Assembly: GCA_002708715.1 (NCBI GenBank)
Contig: PAPB01000037.1
Coordinates: 1 to 64,000, forward strand
DNA: 64,000 bases
Direction: 5' to 3'
From: Fidelibacterota bacterium
GTDB lineage: Bacteria; Fidelibacterota; Marinisomatia; Marinisomatales; UBA1611
Part shown: piece after piece, positions 54,599 through 64,000 of the stretch
How the letters are laid out: each line of letters opens with the position of its first letter
Position numbering within the stretch: the first letter of the stretch is position 1
The notes under the pieces: generated by a model
What the model was told of the DNA's origin: nothing
Database searches by the model: none
What the model saw: only the letters and a program-made list of their open reading frames with translations
Made by a program: the position numbers and the translations under genes

Positions 54599-55663
54599 AT
54601 GCAGAAATTGTCTCATCAAAATATGCTTTTAATAGGTCGCAATTGGAGTACGCGAGGAAATAATAATGATTTTGAACATTTTTTAAATTTTTTTCCTGGT
54701 TCTATATCCTCAACAAGTAAAGAATTAAATAGCTTTGATAATAGATTTTTTCGATGTGTAAAAAATAAAACATTGAATAGTTGTTACTCTTCATTGAGTG
54801 TTGCGCTAGAGTATAATGCTTTTATTAAATTTATTAATCATGATATAAAGTTGGTCCATTATTGGTTTGGAGACCATGATTATTATTATGGATATTGGTT
54901 TAAGAGAATTTTTGGGGCAAAAATTGTAATTAATCTTTTTTTTTCATTAGAAGAGCTTCAAAGACGTATGCCAAATAAATTTCATTTACAAAATGCTGAT
55001 TTAATAACATGTTCTGGGAAAGCTCAGCTTGAGTATTTAAAACAATTTATTGATAAAAAGAAGTTAGCTTATTTACCTCTCGGAGTTGATACAAATTTTT
55101 TTACTTTACCTAAAAATAATAATTACCGAGATAAAGATTTAATAATTTGTATAGGTAATAATCGAAGAGATTATAAAATATTAAAAAAAGTTTATTTAAG
55201 GTTAAAATCAATCAAACCAAATATTAAATTAAAATTAGCTGGATCAGAGCCAGGTAAATCATTTTTTACTGATTTACCTGAAGTAGAATTTTTTCCTTTC
55301 CTTGATGATCTTAAGTTCAGAAAACTATACAGAAAAGCTAGTCTATTAGTATTGCCTCTTTTAGAAGGAGGGTCTAGTCAAACATTAAATGAAGCGCTTG
55401 CTTGTGGTCTCCCTATTATAACTAATAAATTTCCAAATCTATCTGACTATACAAAAACAAATGCTGTGATTCAACACACACCAGGTGATTATATAGGAAT
55501 GAGCGATACTTGTCTTGAAGTTCTAGATAATAAAAAAAAACATCTTGAAATGTCTAATGCAGCAAGACGTCATATTTTAAAATTTGATTTTGTTAACATA
55601 AAAGACAAACTAATAAATATTTATTCTGATTATTTAGATCTTAATATTGTGGTGGATAACTAA
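54599..55663 (+). CDS. Family 4-type glycosyltransferase
   Basis: A 354-residue GT-B enzyme. The C-terminal donor half has ADLITCSGKAQLEYL, LAYLPLGVDTNFF and LLEGGSSQTLNEALACGLPIITN, where the E-x7-E-type motif is partly kept. The acceptor half is divergent. The last base of its stop is the first base of the next ATG. Confidence 0.85.
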   Translation: MQKLSHQNMLLIGRNWSTRGNNNDFEHFLNFFPGSISSTSKELNSFDNRFFRCVKNKTLNSCYSSLSVALEYNAFIKFINHDIKLVHYWFGDHDYYYGYWFKRIFGAKIVINLFFSLEELQRRMPNKFHLQNADLITCSGKAQLEYLKQFIDKKKLAYLPLGVDTNFFTLPKNNNYRDKDLIICIGNNRRDYKILKKVYLRLKSIKPNIKLKLAGSEPGKSFFTDLPEVEFFPFLDDLKFRKLYRKASLLVLPLLEGGSSQTLNEALACGLPIITNKFPNLSDYTKTNAVIQHTPGDYIGMSDTCLEVLDNKKKHLEMSNAARRHILKFDFVNIKDKLINIYSDYLDLNIVVDN

Positions 55664-57531
55664 TGTGTGGAATTTTAGGAGAATTTGGTAAAGTAATTTC
55701 TTCAAAAAATCAATTTTCTGATTTATTGAAACTTAGTGTGAAAAGAGGATCAGATATGATAGGTTATTATAATAATATTCCTCAAGAATCTTCCCAAAAA
55801 CCATTAGCCCAATTTGGATTTAATAGATTAGCAATTATGGATTTAAGAGATATTGCTAATCAACCAATGATATCTAAATCTAAACGATATGTAGTAATGT
55901 GTAATGGTGAGATTGTAAATCATCTGAATCTTAAAGAAAAAATAGGTATTACCAATAATGATTTAAGAACTACCTCTGATACGGAAATAGTATGTCATGC
56001 GTTAGATACATTTGGTTTTCATCGCACAATAAATCTTTTAAATGGTATGTATGCTATGAGTGTTTATGATTTACAAAATAATGTTTTACATTTAGTTAGA
56101 GATCCAGCAGGCATAAAACCACTTTATTATGCTCGAACAGATTTTGGTTGGATATTTGCTTCACAATATGATCAAATTTTTAAACATCCATGGTTTTTAC
56201 CGAAATTAAAGATTAATCCAGAGGCTTTAACTGATTATTTAAGATTAGGCTATGTCCCAGCACCTGCCGCTTTATTTGAGAAATCGTGGCTACTTGAACC
56301 AGGATCATATTTAACAATACAGTCTGATTTTAATGCGTATAGTGGACAGTATTATGTTTTAGATAGTATAGAAAAATTTAAAGAAACTAATGAAGAGACA
56401 GTCGCCGAATTAACAAATATTTTACAAAATACATTTTCAGATTATATTCATTCAGATGTTCCTCTAGGATCATTTTTATCTGGAGGTGTTGACTCACCAA
56501 TTGTAAATGCAATTTTATCAAAATCTCTTCCAGATCTTAAAGCGTTCACAATATCAAACAGTGATTTTGATTTTGATGAATCTAGTCAGGCAAAAATGAT
56601 TAGTAGCCATTTAGGTATTGAGCATCATGTTGAACATTTAAGTGAATTAAAAGTAGCGAATATCATCGATAAACAATTTTTGGCATTTTCTGAGCCATTT
56701 GCTGATTATTCATCAATCCCTACATATATATTGTGTTCGGAAGCGTCTAAATATTATAAAGTTTTGTTATCTGGAGATGGTGGAGATGAACTTTTTTGGG
56801 GATATCCTAGATTCTTATCTACAATTGATTATCAAAAATGGTTTAATTATCCTAAATCCATCAGATTATTATGGGCTGGAATATTAAGGCAATTTGGTAT
56901 GCGGATTTCTTCAGGTATAGAATTGGATAATATAGGAGAATGGGTTTTTGAGCGCCAAAGCCCTAATTGGCATTCAGATGTTGCGAGAATGGTTCCTAAT
57001 TCAAATCATTCATTCTCTACAAAAGCACTATATTCGTCACCATATTCAGATTGTAGTTCTGTTGATTTATTGATGTGGCTAAGAAAAAATGAATTTTATG
57101 GGCATATGCAACGGGTATTGCTTAAGGTTGACCGTGCTTCTATGGCGCATAATTTAGAAGTGCGTGTACCATTTTTAGATAAAAGAATTATTAATTTTAG
57201 TTCTTATATCAAACCAGAATTGGGCATTAAGCATAGACAAACAAAATATTTATTAAAGCAAGTTTTAAATAAATATGTTCCACAAAATTATTACCTTAAC
57301 GAAAAAAGAGGATTTTCTTTTAACCTATCTAAATTATTAGATACAGAATTAAAAGAAAATATTCAGGATACATTAATGAGTAATAATTTATTTGGTTCAG
57401 AATTAATTGAAAAAAATATTATACATAAAACAGTCAATAAATTTTATGGTCAAAATGAAATAAGAAATGAATGGGGCCTATGGGTATTATTTTCTTTACA
57501 AAAATGGGCTAATCTGTTTTATAATAAGTAA
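55663..57531 (+). CDS. Asparagine synthetase-like amidotransferase, copy 1
   Basis: A 622-residue two-domain enzyme. The class II glutaminase domain begins MCGILGEFG (nucleophile Cys2), with FNRLAIMDL, CNGEIVNH and SDTEIV. The synthetase domain has the PP-loop FLSGGVDSP (about residue 270), LSGDGGDELFWGY and LKVDRASMAHNLEVRVPFLD. AsnB makes asparagine, but homologues in polysaccharide loci are thought to amidate uronic acids. Linkage to glycosyltransferases favours the latter here. Confidence 0.88.
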   Translation: MCGILGEFGKVISSKNQFSDLLKLSVKRGSDMIGYYNNIPQESSQKPLAQFGFNRLAIMDLRDIANQPMISKSKRYVVMCNGEIVNHLNLKEKIGITNNDLRTTSDTEIVCHALDTFGFHRTINLLNGMYAMSVYDLQNNVLHLVRDPAGIKPLYYARTDFGWIFASQYDQIFKHPWFLPKLKINPEALTDYLRLGYVPAPAALFEKSWLLEPGSYLTIQSDFNAYSGQYYVLDSIEKFKETNEETVAELTNILQNTFSDYIHSDVPLGSFLSGGVDSPIVNAILSKSLPDLKAFTISNSDFDFDESSQAKMISSHLGIEHHVEHLSELKVANIIDKQFLAFSEPFADYSSIPTYILCSEASKYYKVLLSGDGGDELFWGYPRFLSTIDYQKWFNYPKSIRLLWAGILRQFGMRISSGIELDNIGEWVFERQSPNWHSDVARMVPNSNHSFSTKALYSSPYSDCSSVDLLMWLRKNEFYGHMQRVLLKVDRASMAHNLEVRVPFLDKRIINFSSYIKPELGIKHRQTKYLLKQVLNKYVPQNYYLNEKRGFSFNLSKLLDTELKENIQDTLMSNNLFGSELIEKNIIHKTVNKFYGQNEIRNEWGLWVLFSLQKWANLFYNK

Positions 57532-57641
57532 TTTAAATAATCTATTAATAATTATAATATTAGTTTTTATGTAATAATCAACCAAATATTACTATTTTTA
57601 ATGAATTTTATATTACAAACAATAAGGATTAATAAAATAAA

Positions 57642-59495
57642 TTGTGTGGAATCTTAGGCCAATTTTCTTTAAATAATAATTTAATACCTAAAGAACAATT
57701 TCAGAATATATTAGCGCTTTCAAAAAGTAGAGGCCCTGATCAAACATGCGTCGAAATTGTTCCGAAAAGAGTGCAATTTGGATTTAATCGATTATCTGTA
57801 TTAGACCTCTCAAATAAAGGTTCACAACCTATTTGGTCTCCATCAGGCCGTTATTTAATTGCATTTAATGGAGAAATTTATAATCATCAATCGCTAAGAT
57901 TAGAATTGGGTGGCATAGAAAAACAAATAAAAAGTCATGGTGATACTGCCACCCTTGCATATAGTATTGATGCGAATGGGGTTATCAATACTATTAAAAA
58001 ATTAGAAGGTATGTTTGCTATTGCTGTATGGGATAAGCTTAAAGATTGTATATTTTTATCACGAGATTTTGCTGGTATTAAACCTCTTTTTTATGGATGG
58101 GATGGGTTCAATCTTGTATTCGCAAGTCAATATAATCAAATCAGTAATTATCCTCATTATAGAAATGAAAAGATAAATCATTCTGTTTTAAAACTTTATT
58201 TGTATCAGCATTTTATTCCACCACCATTTGGTATCCTTGAAAACACTTTTGCAGTTTTTCCAGGGGAAATTATTAGGATTAATAAACACGGTGAATTAGA
58301 AAAAATAAATCATTGGAGTTTTCCTGATTTTGATGATACAATAACTAATGAGCAGGATGCCCAAGACATGATTGAAAATGAAATTCGTATTTCAGTTCGT
58401 GAACAACTAAATTCAGATGTTCCTTTAGGCTCCTTTTTATCTGGAGGTGTAGATTCCCCGTTAATTTCTAGTTATATGAATAATTATTTGTCTGATAGAA
58501 TAAATACATTTTCTATTGGTTCAGATAGTATTATACATGATGAATCATATTTATCAAAAATGTATTCAAAGGAATTGAAATCAAAACATTACCAAATGCA
58601 AATGACTGCAGAAAACTCCATTGAATACCTTGATAAGGCATTAATTAGTGTTGGAGAACCTTTTGGTGATCATTCTATAATTCCATCTTGGAAATTAAGT
58701 AATATGGCTAGTTCGAAAGTTACTGTTTTATTATCTGGTGATGGTGGTGACGAAATTTTTTTTGGATATGAACGTTTTAGGTCTATTGCTAAAAACTATT
58801 GGTTGTGGAATTATCCTTTCTTTTTTAGGTACTTAGTACGAGGAATAGATAGATTGGTTTCTAATGAAAAATATATCAATGAATGTATTTTATCTTCTAC
58901 ACCTGGGGAAGCACATTTTGGGTTACATAGTCATCAATCAAAAAATTTAATTAATGAATTAATCCCATCATTATCTACTGTTACATTTCCTGATATTTTT
59001 AATTTATATAAATATACAAAACCAGACAGTGTGAATAAATTATTCCACATTATGAGGAGGGTAGAGTTTTATGGAATGTTACAAAAGACTCTTGCAAAGG
59101 TGGATAGAGCATCTATGGCTAATAGTATTGAAGTAAGAGTTCCATTCCTTAAGAAAAAAATTATTGAGCAAGTGATTAAAACTGGTATACAAGTACACCA
59201 ACCGATGACTACAAGAAAAAAGATACTCAATAATTTATTGCAAAAATCTTATGGTAATATCAAATCAGAATCATCAAAAAAAGGTTTTTCGGTACCAATA
59301 TCAGAATGGATCAGGACATCTTATAAAGAATTATTTCATGAGAAATTATTAGATAGAAATTTTTGCCAATCTTTTGGTATTAATATGAAAAAGATTGAAC
59401 AAATATTAGATCAACATATAAATGGAAAAATTGACTTAAAGGCACCTCTTTTTACACTTTATAGTTTATCAATTTGGAATGCTGCAAGAAAATAA
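57642..59495 (+). CDS. Asparagine synthetase-like amidotransferase, copy 2
   Basis: A 617-residue paralogue of the preceding gene, with the same two domains: Cys2 in MCGILGQFS, FNGEIYNHQSLR, PP-loop FLSGGVDSP (about residue 266), LSGDGGDEIFFGY and LAKVDRASMANSIEVRVPFL. The start must be TTG because the second codon has to be the nucleophile Cys; an AAGGA lies 13 bases ahead. The 110-base gap to copy 1 shows only AT-rich DNA. Divergence from copy 1 is large, so their substrates may differ. Confidence 0.88.
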   Translation: MCGILGQFSLNNNLIPKEQFQNILALSKSRGPDQTCVEIVPKRVQFGFNRLSVLDLSNKGSQPIWSPSGRYLIAFNGEIYNHQSLRLELGGIEKQIKSHGDTATLAYSIDANGVINTIKKLEGMFAIAVWDKLKDCIFLSRDFAGIKPLFYGWDGFNLVFASQYNQISNYPHYRNEKINHSVLKLYLYQHFIPPPFGILENTFAVFPGEIIRINKHGELEKINHWSFPDFDDTITNEQDAQDMIENEIRISVREQLNSDVPLGSFLSGGVDSPLISSYMNNYLSDRINTFSIGSDSIIHDESYLSKMYSKELKSKHYQMQMTAENSIEYLDKALISVGEPFGDHSIIPSWKLSNMASSKVTVLLSGDGGDEIFFGYERFRSIAKNYWLWNYPFFFRYLVRGIDRLVSNEKYINECILSSTPGEAHFGLHSHQSKNLINELIPSLSTVTFPDIFNLYKYTKPDSVNKLFHIMRRVEFYGMLQKTLAKVDRASMANSIEVRVPFLKKKIIEQVIKTGIQVHQPMTTRKKILNNLLQKSYGNIKSESSKKGFSVPISEWIRTSYKELFHEKLLDRNFCQSFGINMKKIEQILDQHINGKIDLKAPLFTLYSLSIWNAARK

Positions 59496-59521
59496 CCAAA
59501 TGGATTATATAATTTTTAGAT

Positions 59522-60655
59522 TTGAATCGTCATAAATTGAAAAATCTAAAAACTATATTATTTACTATCCCAAATTTTGATACAGCTGGTAGCGGAAAAG
59601 CTCTATTAAATATAGCTTCTCGTTTAGATAGAAATTATTTTAATCCTCAAATTTGTTGTAGTCATAATAAAGGAAAATTTTTTGAAAATGTTTCTCGTTC
59701 AGGAATTAAAGTTCATTTAAAAGAGAGCACTGTTGATATGAAGCAAAGATTGGGAGGAATGATACAATGTTTTAGGTTGGCAAATTATTTTAGAAGTTTA
59801 AAAATTGATTTAATTCATTCATTTCACTATGGTCCTGATTATTCAGAAGCGCTTGCGGCATTATTAGCTGGAATTCCTTGGATTTATACAAAAAAAAATA
59901 TGAATTGGGGCGGTAAATCAAAAAATGGGTGGAAACTTAGATCATTATTATCAAAACATGTGATTGTACAAAATAGTGATATGATAAAACAATTTTTCTA
60001 TAATAAAAGTAATGTTTCAATAGTCCCAAGGGGAATTGATTTGGAAGAGTTTAAACCCAGAAAAAAAAAGCAGGACCTTTTAAACCAATACAATATTAAT
60101 AAAAATGATTTAGTTATTATTACTGTTGCAAATTTAGTTCCAGTAAAAGGTATTGAAATGTTAATTGATGTATTTGATCAAATATCTAAAAAATATAACA
60201 ATCTTAGGTTGTTTATTGTAGGTGATAATAACAACCAATATGGCAAAAAACTTAATGTTAAGACAAAAAAATTAAATACTTATAGTAAAATACATTTTAC
60301 TGGAAAAATAATTAATGTTTCTGATTATTATTCTATAGCTGATTTATTTGTCCTTAATACTTTAGATGAAGGAAGGAGGGAAGGTTGTCCTGTTGCACTT
60401 TTAGAAGCGATGGCATGTGGGTTGCCTGTTATCGGTAGCGATATTCCTGGAATCCGTGATATACTTAAACCATTTTCAAAAAATCTTTTTCAAGCAGGTG
60501 ATATTGAAGAATTAAAAATAGCTATAATGAATAACTTAAATCATGGAAATAAAAAATTAAGAGAAGATTTTCAATCAAGAATATCAAAATATTATGATAT
60601 TTCAATTGAGGTCTCTAATCATGAATCTATTTATAAACAATGCCTCAACCTTTAA
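59522..60655 (+). CDS. Family 4 glycosyltransferase
   Basis: A 377-residue retaining GT-B transferase. ILFTIPNFDTAGSGKALLNIASRL at the N terminus, VSIVPRGIDLEEF, VITVANLVPVKGIEMLIDVF and EGRREGCPVALLEAMACGLPVIGSDI are diagnostic. It starts with TTG, 26 bases after copy 2 of the asparagine-synthetase-like gene, and overlaps the next gene by 16 bases. Confidence 0.92.
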   Translation: MNRHKLKNLKTILFTIPNFDTAGSGKALLNIASRLDRNYFNPQICCSHNKGKFFENVSRSGIKVHLKESTVDMKQRLGGMIQCFRLANYFRSLKIDLIHSFHYGPDYSEALAALLAGIPWIYTKKNMNWGGKSKNGWKLRSLLSKHVIVQNSDMIKQFFYNKSNVSIVPRGIDLEEFKPRKKKQDLLNQYNINKNDLVIITVANLVPVKGIEMLIDVFDQISKKYNNLRLFIVGDNNNQYGKKLNVKTKKLNTYSKIHFTGKIINVSDYYSIADLFVLNTLDEGRREGCPVALLEAMACGLPVIGSDIPGIRDILKPFSKNLFQAGDIEELKIAIMNNLNHGNKKLREDFQSRISKYYDISIEVSNHESIYKQCLNL

Positions 60656-61638
60656 TATCAATAATAATCCCTGTTTTCAATGGCGAATCATTTCTTGATA
60701 ATTGTTTTTCTAATTTAGATAAACAGTTATATGATAATCTTGAAATAATCTTTATTGATAATAATTCTACGGATCAAACCTATTCGAGGATTAAGAAATA
60801 TTGTTTGACTAGAAATAATGTTCAATTATTAACTTGTAAAAAAAGAGGCCCAGCTGCAGCGCGGAATATCGGTTTAAAGACCTCTTTGGGTGAGTATATA
60901 ACATTTTTAGATGTAGATGATGAAATTTTGCCTAATAAATTTTTTTCATTATTAAGAGTTTTTGAGAAATATCCTTCTATTGGAATGGCATGTGGCTTGA
61001 TAGAGAAAAAATACGATAATGGTACAAGCGTCAAGTCTGATTTAGGTCATTTAAAGACAGGTGTTAATGTCCATCCTGAAGCTGGACTTTTTTGGTTGCA
61101 ACAGTTTCAACATGTACCTCCTATTAATTCCGTGATGTATAAGAAAAAAATTGTTGGAAATAAAATATATTTCCCAGAAAATTTATTTTTTGGTGAAGAT
61201 GTGGCTCTAAATGTAATATTGGGCTTATTATTTGATGTTGTAAAAGTGGATGAGCCAGTTGGTGTGTATAATAGGCATGGAAACTCTTCATTATCTCAAT
61301 CTAATAGATTAATATCCATTGAAGAACGTTATTTACAATTTTATGAGAAATTTGCGATTCCATATTTTTTAAAGTTAAATGCAAATAATATTCATATGTT
61401 AGCATTAGAGGTATCAAGAAATATGGCTTTCCGATTAAGAATGAAACTATTATTCTCAAGAAAAAACACTGATAGTATTGCAGAGTTTAATATTAAAGAT
61501 TTTTATAATATAAATAAGTATCATTTATTTTTTTTGTTATTTAAAGTTTTACCCTATAGATATATATTATATATCTATGACTCTTTTCATAGAATTACTA
61601 TTAGAAGACTAAAGAAAAGATTATTTTTTAATAAATAA
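60640..61638 (+). CDS. Family 2 glycosyltransferase
   Basis: A 332-residue GT-A enzyme. LISIIIPVFNGESFLDNCFSNL at the N terminus, GPAAARNIGLKTSLGEYITFLDVDDE (with the DVDD metal site) and FFGEDVALNV are typical. Its ATG lies inside the previous gene, which suggests coupled translation. The C terminus is basic (RRLKKRLF), possibly for membrane association. Confidence 0.92.
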   Translation: MPQPLISIIIPVFNGESFLDNCFSNLDKQLYDNLEIIFIDNNSTDQTYSRIKKYCLTRNNVQLLTCKKRGPAAARNIGLKTSLGEYITFLDVDDEILPNKFFSLLRVFEKYPSIGMACGLIEKKYDNGTSVKSDLGHLKTGVNVHPEAGLFWLQQFQHVPPINSVMYKKKIVGNKIYFPENLFFGEDVALNVILGLLFDVVKVDEPVGVYNRHGNSSLSQSNRLISIEERYLQFYEKFAIPYFLKLNANNIHMLALEVSRNMAFRLRMKLLFSRKNTDSIAEFNIKDFYNINKYHLFFLLFKVLPYRYILYIYDSFHRITIRRLKKRLFFNK

Positions 61639-61751
61639 TGTTTTAACTATTAAGTCTAACCACCTTCTATTTAGTTTGACTTACACTATAATTCCAACTT
61701 AATAATAATTTCATTAAGTATGTAGATTATCAGAATAAAAGTAGTATCATA

Positions 61752-63101
61752 ATGAAAAGAAAATTTATTATTCAAAGTGAACTTGAAAACAATTTCAATC
61801 ATTATTCTCATGAGATTGATTTTTCTTCAATCGCAGAATGGATGGCTTGTGGTTTTTTCCTAGGAAATAATGATTTCACAAAAACAAAGTTTGGTTCAAA
61901 AACAACATATAGTTTGGAGTCAAATTGGTATTATGCTCCAAGGGATCTCACCTTTAATCAGGCTTCTGATGAGTTTTCAGAAATTTTTGAAAGATTAATT
62001 AAAGAGAAAATTAAAAATCGTAAAATAATTTTGCCTCTTTCTGGTGGGCTTGATTCAAGAACACTAGCGGCGGCATTAAGAAATGAAAAAAATCTCGTAT
62101 CATATTCATATGAATTTGTTGGAGGTATTAGAGAAACAGATTATGCAAAGCAAATCAGTAATAGTATGGGATGGGAATTTTATAAATTTTATATTGAGAA
62201 AGGATATCTTTGGAATAAGATTGATGAACTGGCAGATATTAATCTATGTCAATCTGATTTTACCCATCCAAGACAGATGGCAGTTATTAATAAAATTGCT
62301 GAATTAGGTAATCTCATTTTATCAGGTCAATGGGGTGATGTACTTTTTGATTTACCAAGAATTAGAAAAAATACAAGTATAGATGAATTGAGTTATATTG
62401 TAATAAATAAAATAACAAAGTTAGGTGGTCTTGAACTTGCAAATAGATTATGGGAAGAATGGGGCCTTTCTAATAAATTTGAAGAAATGCTATTTGGTCA
62501 TATTCAAAAATTACTTTTAGAAATTAATATTGATAATCCAAGTAGGCGATTACAAGCTTTTAAATCATTACATTGGGCAGTAAGATGGGCTAATCCTAAT
62601 CTGAAAATTTTTAATAATAGCTGTGAGCTTTTTTCGCCATATTATCAAGATAAAATGTGTGATTTTATCTGTACGATTCCAGATAAATATTTAATGAATA
62701 GAAAAATGCAAATTAATTATTTGAAAAACAAAGCACCAAATCTTTCGGAGATACCTTGGCAAGTATATGATTTAAATCTGTATAATTATAAATATTTTAA
62801 TAGTATCTATTTACCTAGGAGAATATTTAGATTTTTAAAGCGCCAAGTAAAAGAGCATATTTTATTTCAATCTCCTGTTATCCAAAGAAATTGGGAGTTG
62901 CAATTCCTTGGAAAAAAAAATGAGGACAAACTAAGATATTGGCTTTTTGAAACAAAAAACCTAAATAATATTGTGTCAAAAAATTTAGTAAATGAATTTT
63001 ATAACAAATTTCAAAATCATGATAGAGTAAAATATAGTCATCCAATTAGTATGTTATTAACACTCTCGGTTTGGTGCGAAAAGTTTTGGAAAAAAAGATA
63101 A
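61752..63101 (+). CDS. Asparagine synthetase C-terminal-domain protein, no glutaminase domain
   Basis: A 449-residue protein with the adenylating PP-loop ILPLSGGLDSRTLAAAL (about residue 97) and later GQWGDVLFDLPR in place of the usual SGDGGDE. The N-terminal glutaminase is replaced by about 70 residues with WMACGFFLGNN. Such proteins cannot generate ammonia from glutamine themselves. They may use a partner or a different nucleophile, as in beta-lactam synthetase or lasso-peptide cyclase relatives. A TATAAT lies about 60 bases ahead, in the 113-base gap. Confidence 0.75.
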   Translation: MKRKFIIQSELENNFNHYSHEIDFSSIAEWMACGFFLGNNDFTKTKFGSKTTYSLESNWYYAPRDLTFNQASDEFSEIFERLIKEKIKNRKIILPLSGGLDSRTLAAALRNEKNLVSYSYEFVGGIRETDYAKQISNSMGWEFYKFYIEKGYLWNKIDELADINLCQSDFTHPRQMAVINKIAELGNLILSGQWGDVLFDLPRIRKNTSIDELSYIVINKITKLGGLELANRLWEEWGLSNKFEEMLFGHIQKLLLEINIDNPSRRLQAFKSLHWAVRWANPNLKIFNNSCELFSPYYQDKMCDFICTIPDKYLMNRKMQINYLKNKAPNLSEIPWQVYDLNLYNYKYFNSIYLPRRIFRFLKRQVKEHILFQSPVIQRNWELQFLGKKNEDKLRYWLFETKNLNNIVSKNLVNEFYNKFQNHDRVKYSHPISMLLTLSVWCEKFWKKR

Positions 63102-64000
63102 TTATAGCTATCTATTCAGGAATTATACCAGGATCAGTTTTTATTGAGAACTTGGTAAGGTTAGTAGCGACTAAATCAGTTAAAGTATTAATATTTGGTA
63201 AAGGGAAAAATATCGATTATAGAAATAAAAATATAACAGTATATAAAACACCAGAAAATTTTTTCAAGAAATCAATTTTTATTATTTATCAATTACTTTT
63301 TTTATTAATAATAAGACCGCAAAGGTTAATTAAGTTAATTAAAAAATATAAATATATACCAAAATCTTCATCAATAATAGATATGTTAAGCAAAATTCTT
63401 CCTGTTATTAATCATTTGCCAGATATTTTTCATATTCAGTGGGCTAAATCATTACCATATTGGTTTTTTTTAAAAGAAATTTTTGGTGTTAAGATTATTT
63501 TAAGTTTAAGAGGATCACATATAAACTATTCTCCTATTGCTGATAAAAATCTCGCTAAAAAATATAAGTATTTTTTCCCAAATATTGATTATATGCATGC
63601 GGTTTCAAAAACAATTGGTTCTAAGGCAATGCTTTATGGAGCAGATCAAAATAGAATAAAAATTATATTTTCTTGTTTGAATCATGATTTAATTAAAAAC
63701 TATTATAAAAGTGAAACAATTATCCATAAACCCTACAGATTATTAACTGTAGGTAGATTTCATTGGATTAAAGGTTATCATTATAGTCTTACTGCAATTT
63801 ATAATTTGATAAAGAAAAATATTCCCATTGAATATACCATCATCAGTAATAATTTGCCTTCTGAAGAGTTCCTTTTTCAAATTTCTGATTTATCTTTACA
63901 TGATAATGTCGTTGTTTTAAACCTTTCATCTCAAGAAGAAGTTTATAATAAAATGATTGAGTCTGATTGTTTTCTTATACCAAGTATTGAAGAAGGTATT
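63074..64000 (+). CDS. Family 4-type glycosyltransferase (3' end outside window)
   Basis: An open frame of 309 codons running to the window edge, missed by the ORF track for lack of a stop. KIIIAIYSGIIPGSVFIENLVRLVA at the N terminus, DIFHIQWAKSLPYWF, KIILSLRGSHINYSP, YRLLTVGRFHWIKGYHYSL and CFLIPSIEEGI fit a GT4 GT-B enzyme. The start is uncertain: GTG at 63074 (used here) or TTG at 63086, both inside the end of the preceding gene. Confidence 0.8.
   Translation, partial: MRKVLEKKIIIAIYSGIIPGSVFIENLVRLVATKSVKVLIFGKGKNIDYRNKNITVYKTPENFFKKSIFIIYQLLFLLIIRPQRLIKLIKKYKYIPKSSSIIDMLSKILPVINHLPDIFHIQWAKSLPYWFFLKEIFGVKIILSLRGSHINYSPIADKNLAKKYKYFFPNIDYMHAVSKTIGSKAMLYGADQNRIKIIFSCLNHDLIKNYYKSETIIHKPYRLLTVGRFHWIKGYHYSLTAIYNLIKKNIPIEYTIISNNLPSEEFLFQISDLSLHDNVVVLNLSSQEEVYNKMIESDCFLIPSIEEGI

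Noticed and set aside
36838-64000. Genomic island with attachment sites next to tRNA-Sec
   Set aside because: No integrase, transposase or second copy of the tRNA 3' end was found in the window.
1-64000. Selenoprotein gene with in-frame TGA
   Set aside because: All recognised genes are full length without recoding, and no pair of frames joined by TGA gave a selenoprotein pattern.

Overview
The window looks like a low-GC chromosomal segment of an uncultivated marine Gram-negative bacterium. The nearest match I can suggest is the Fibrobacterota-Chlorobiota-Bacteroidota neighbourhood, for example Marinimicrobia/SAR406. This placement is an inference. It rests on a PorU-like C25 protease with a FlgD-type C-terminal domain (type IX secretion), a MurE carrying the meso-diaminopimelate motif DNPR, a nickel superoxide dismutase, and very AT-rich coding sequence with frequent TTG starts. 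Shine-Dalgarno sites are clear in front of many genes, and a textbook sigma-70 promoter lies upstream of mraZ.

Layout. (1) 1-5.6 kb, minus strand: a central-metabolism cluster read pruA > arcC > sucC > sucD > ndk > acidic-repeat lipoprotein (cut by the window edge). (2) 5.6-7.1 kb: dusB, and rpmB on the plus strand with a strong terminator. (3) 7.1-23.9 kb, minus strand: a complete canonical division and cell-wall (dcw) cluster, mraZ-rsmH-ftsL-ftsI-murE-murF-mraY-murD-ftsW-murG-murC-murB-ftsQ-ftsA-ftsZ, with promoter and MraZ operator visible at its head. (4) 24-29.3 kb, minus strand: a RodZ-like protein, maf and the PorU-like sortase/protease. (5) 29.4-36.7 kb, plus strand: aconitase, a coiled-coil protein, an M23 peptidase, miaB, a LapA-like protein, a TPR protein and a SPOR protein. 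(6) 36.7 kb: a tRNA-Sec gene (anticodon UCA), which also marks the border between housekeeping and surface-polysaccharide genes. (7) 37-44 kb: an epimerase, then a tightly overlapping operon of SpsF-like cytidylyltransferase, Gfo/Idh/MocA oxidoreductase, DegT aminotransferase, N-formyltransferase and NeuB/SpsE-type synthase. Together these suggest a formylated nonulosonic-acid-like sugar. (8) 44.1-44.6 kb, minus strand: sodN with a Sec signal peptide and two operator-like dyads upstream. (9) 44.8-64 kb, plus strand: an outer-membrane-like protein, CpsB-type phosphatase, SLBB-only export protein, Wzc-like tyrosine kinase, Wzm/Wzt ABC exporter, polysaccharide deacetylase, six glycosyltransferase-like genes (the last cut by the window edge) and three asparagine-synthetase-like genes.

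How the parts work together. Region 3 makes and partitions the peptidoglycan wall, and MraZ probably represses its own operon through direct TGGGT repeats placed over the start site. Region 9 pairs an ABC exporter with a tyrosine autokinase and a PHP phosphatase, an unusual combination of parts normally seen in separate polysaccharide pathways. The asparagine-synthetase homologues may amidate sugar acids in the polymer. No integrase, transposase, CRISPR array or phage gene was seen. No gene-free stretch exceeds 300 bases.
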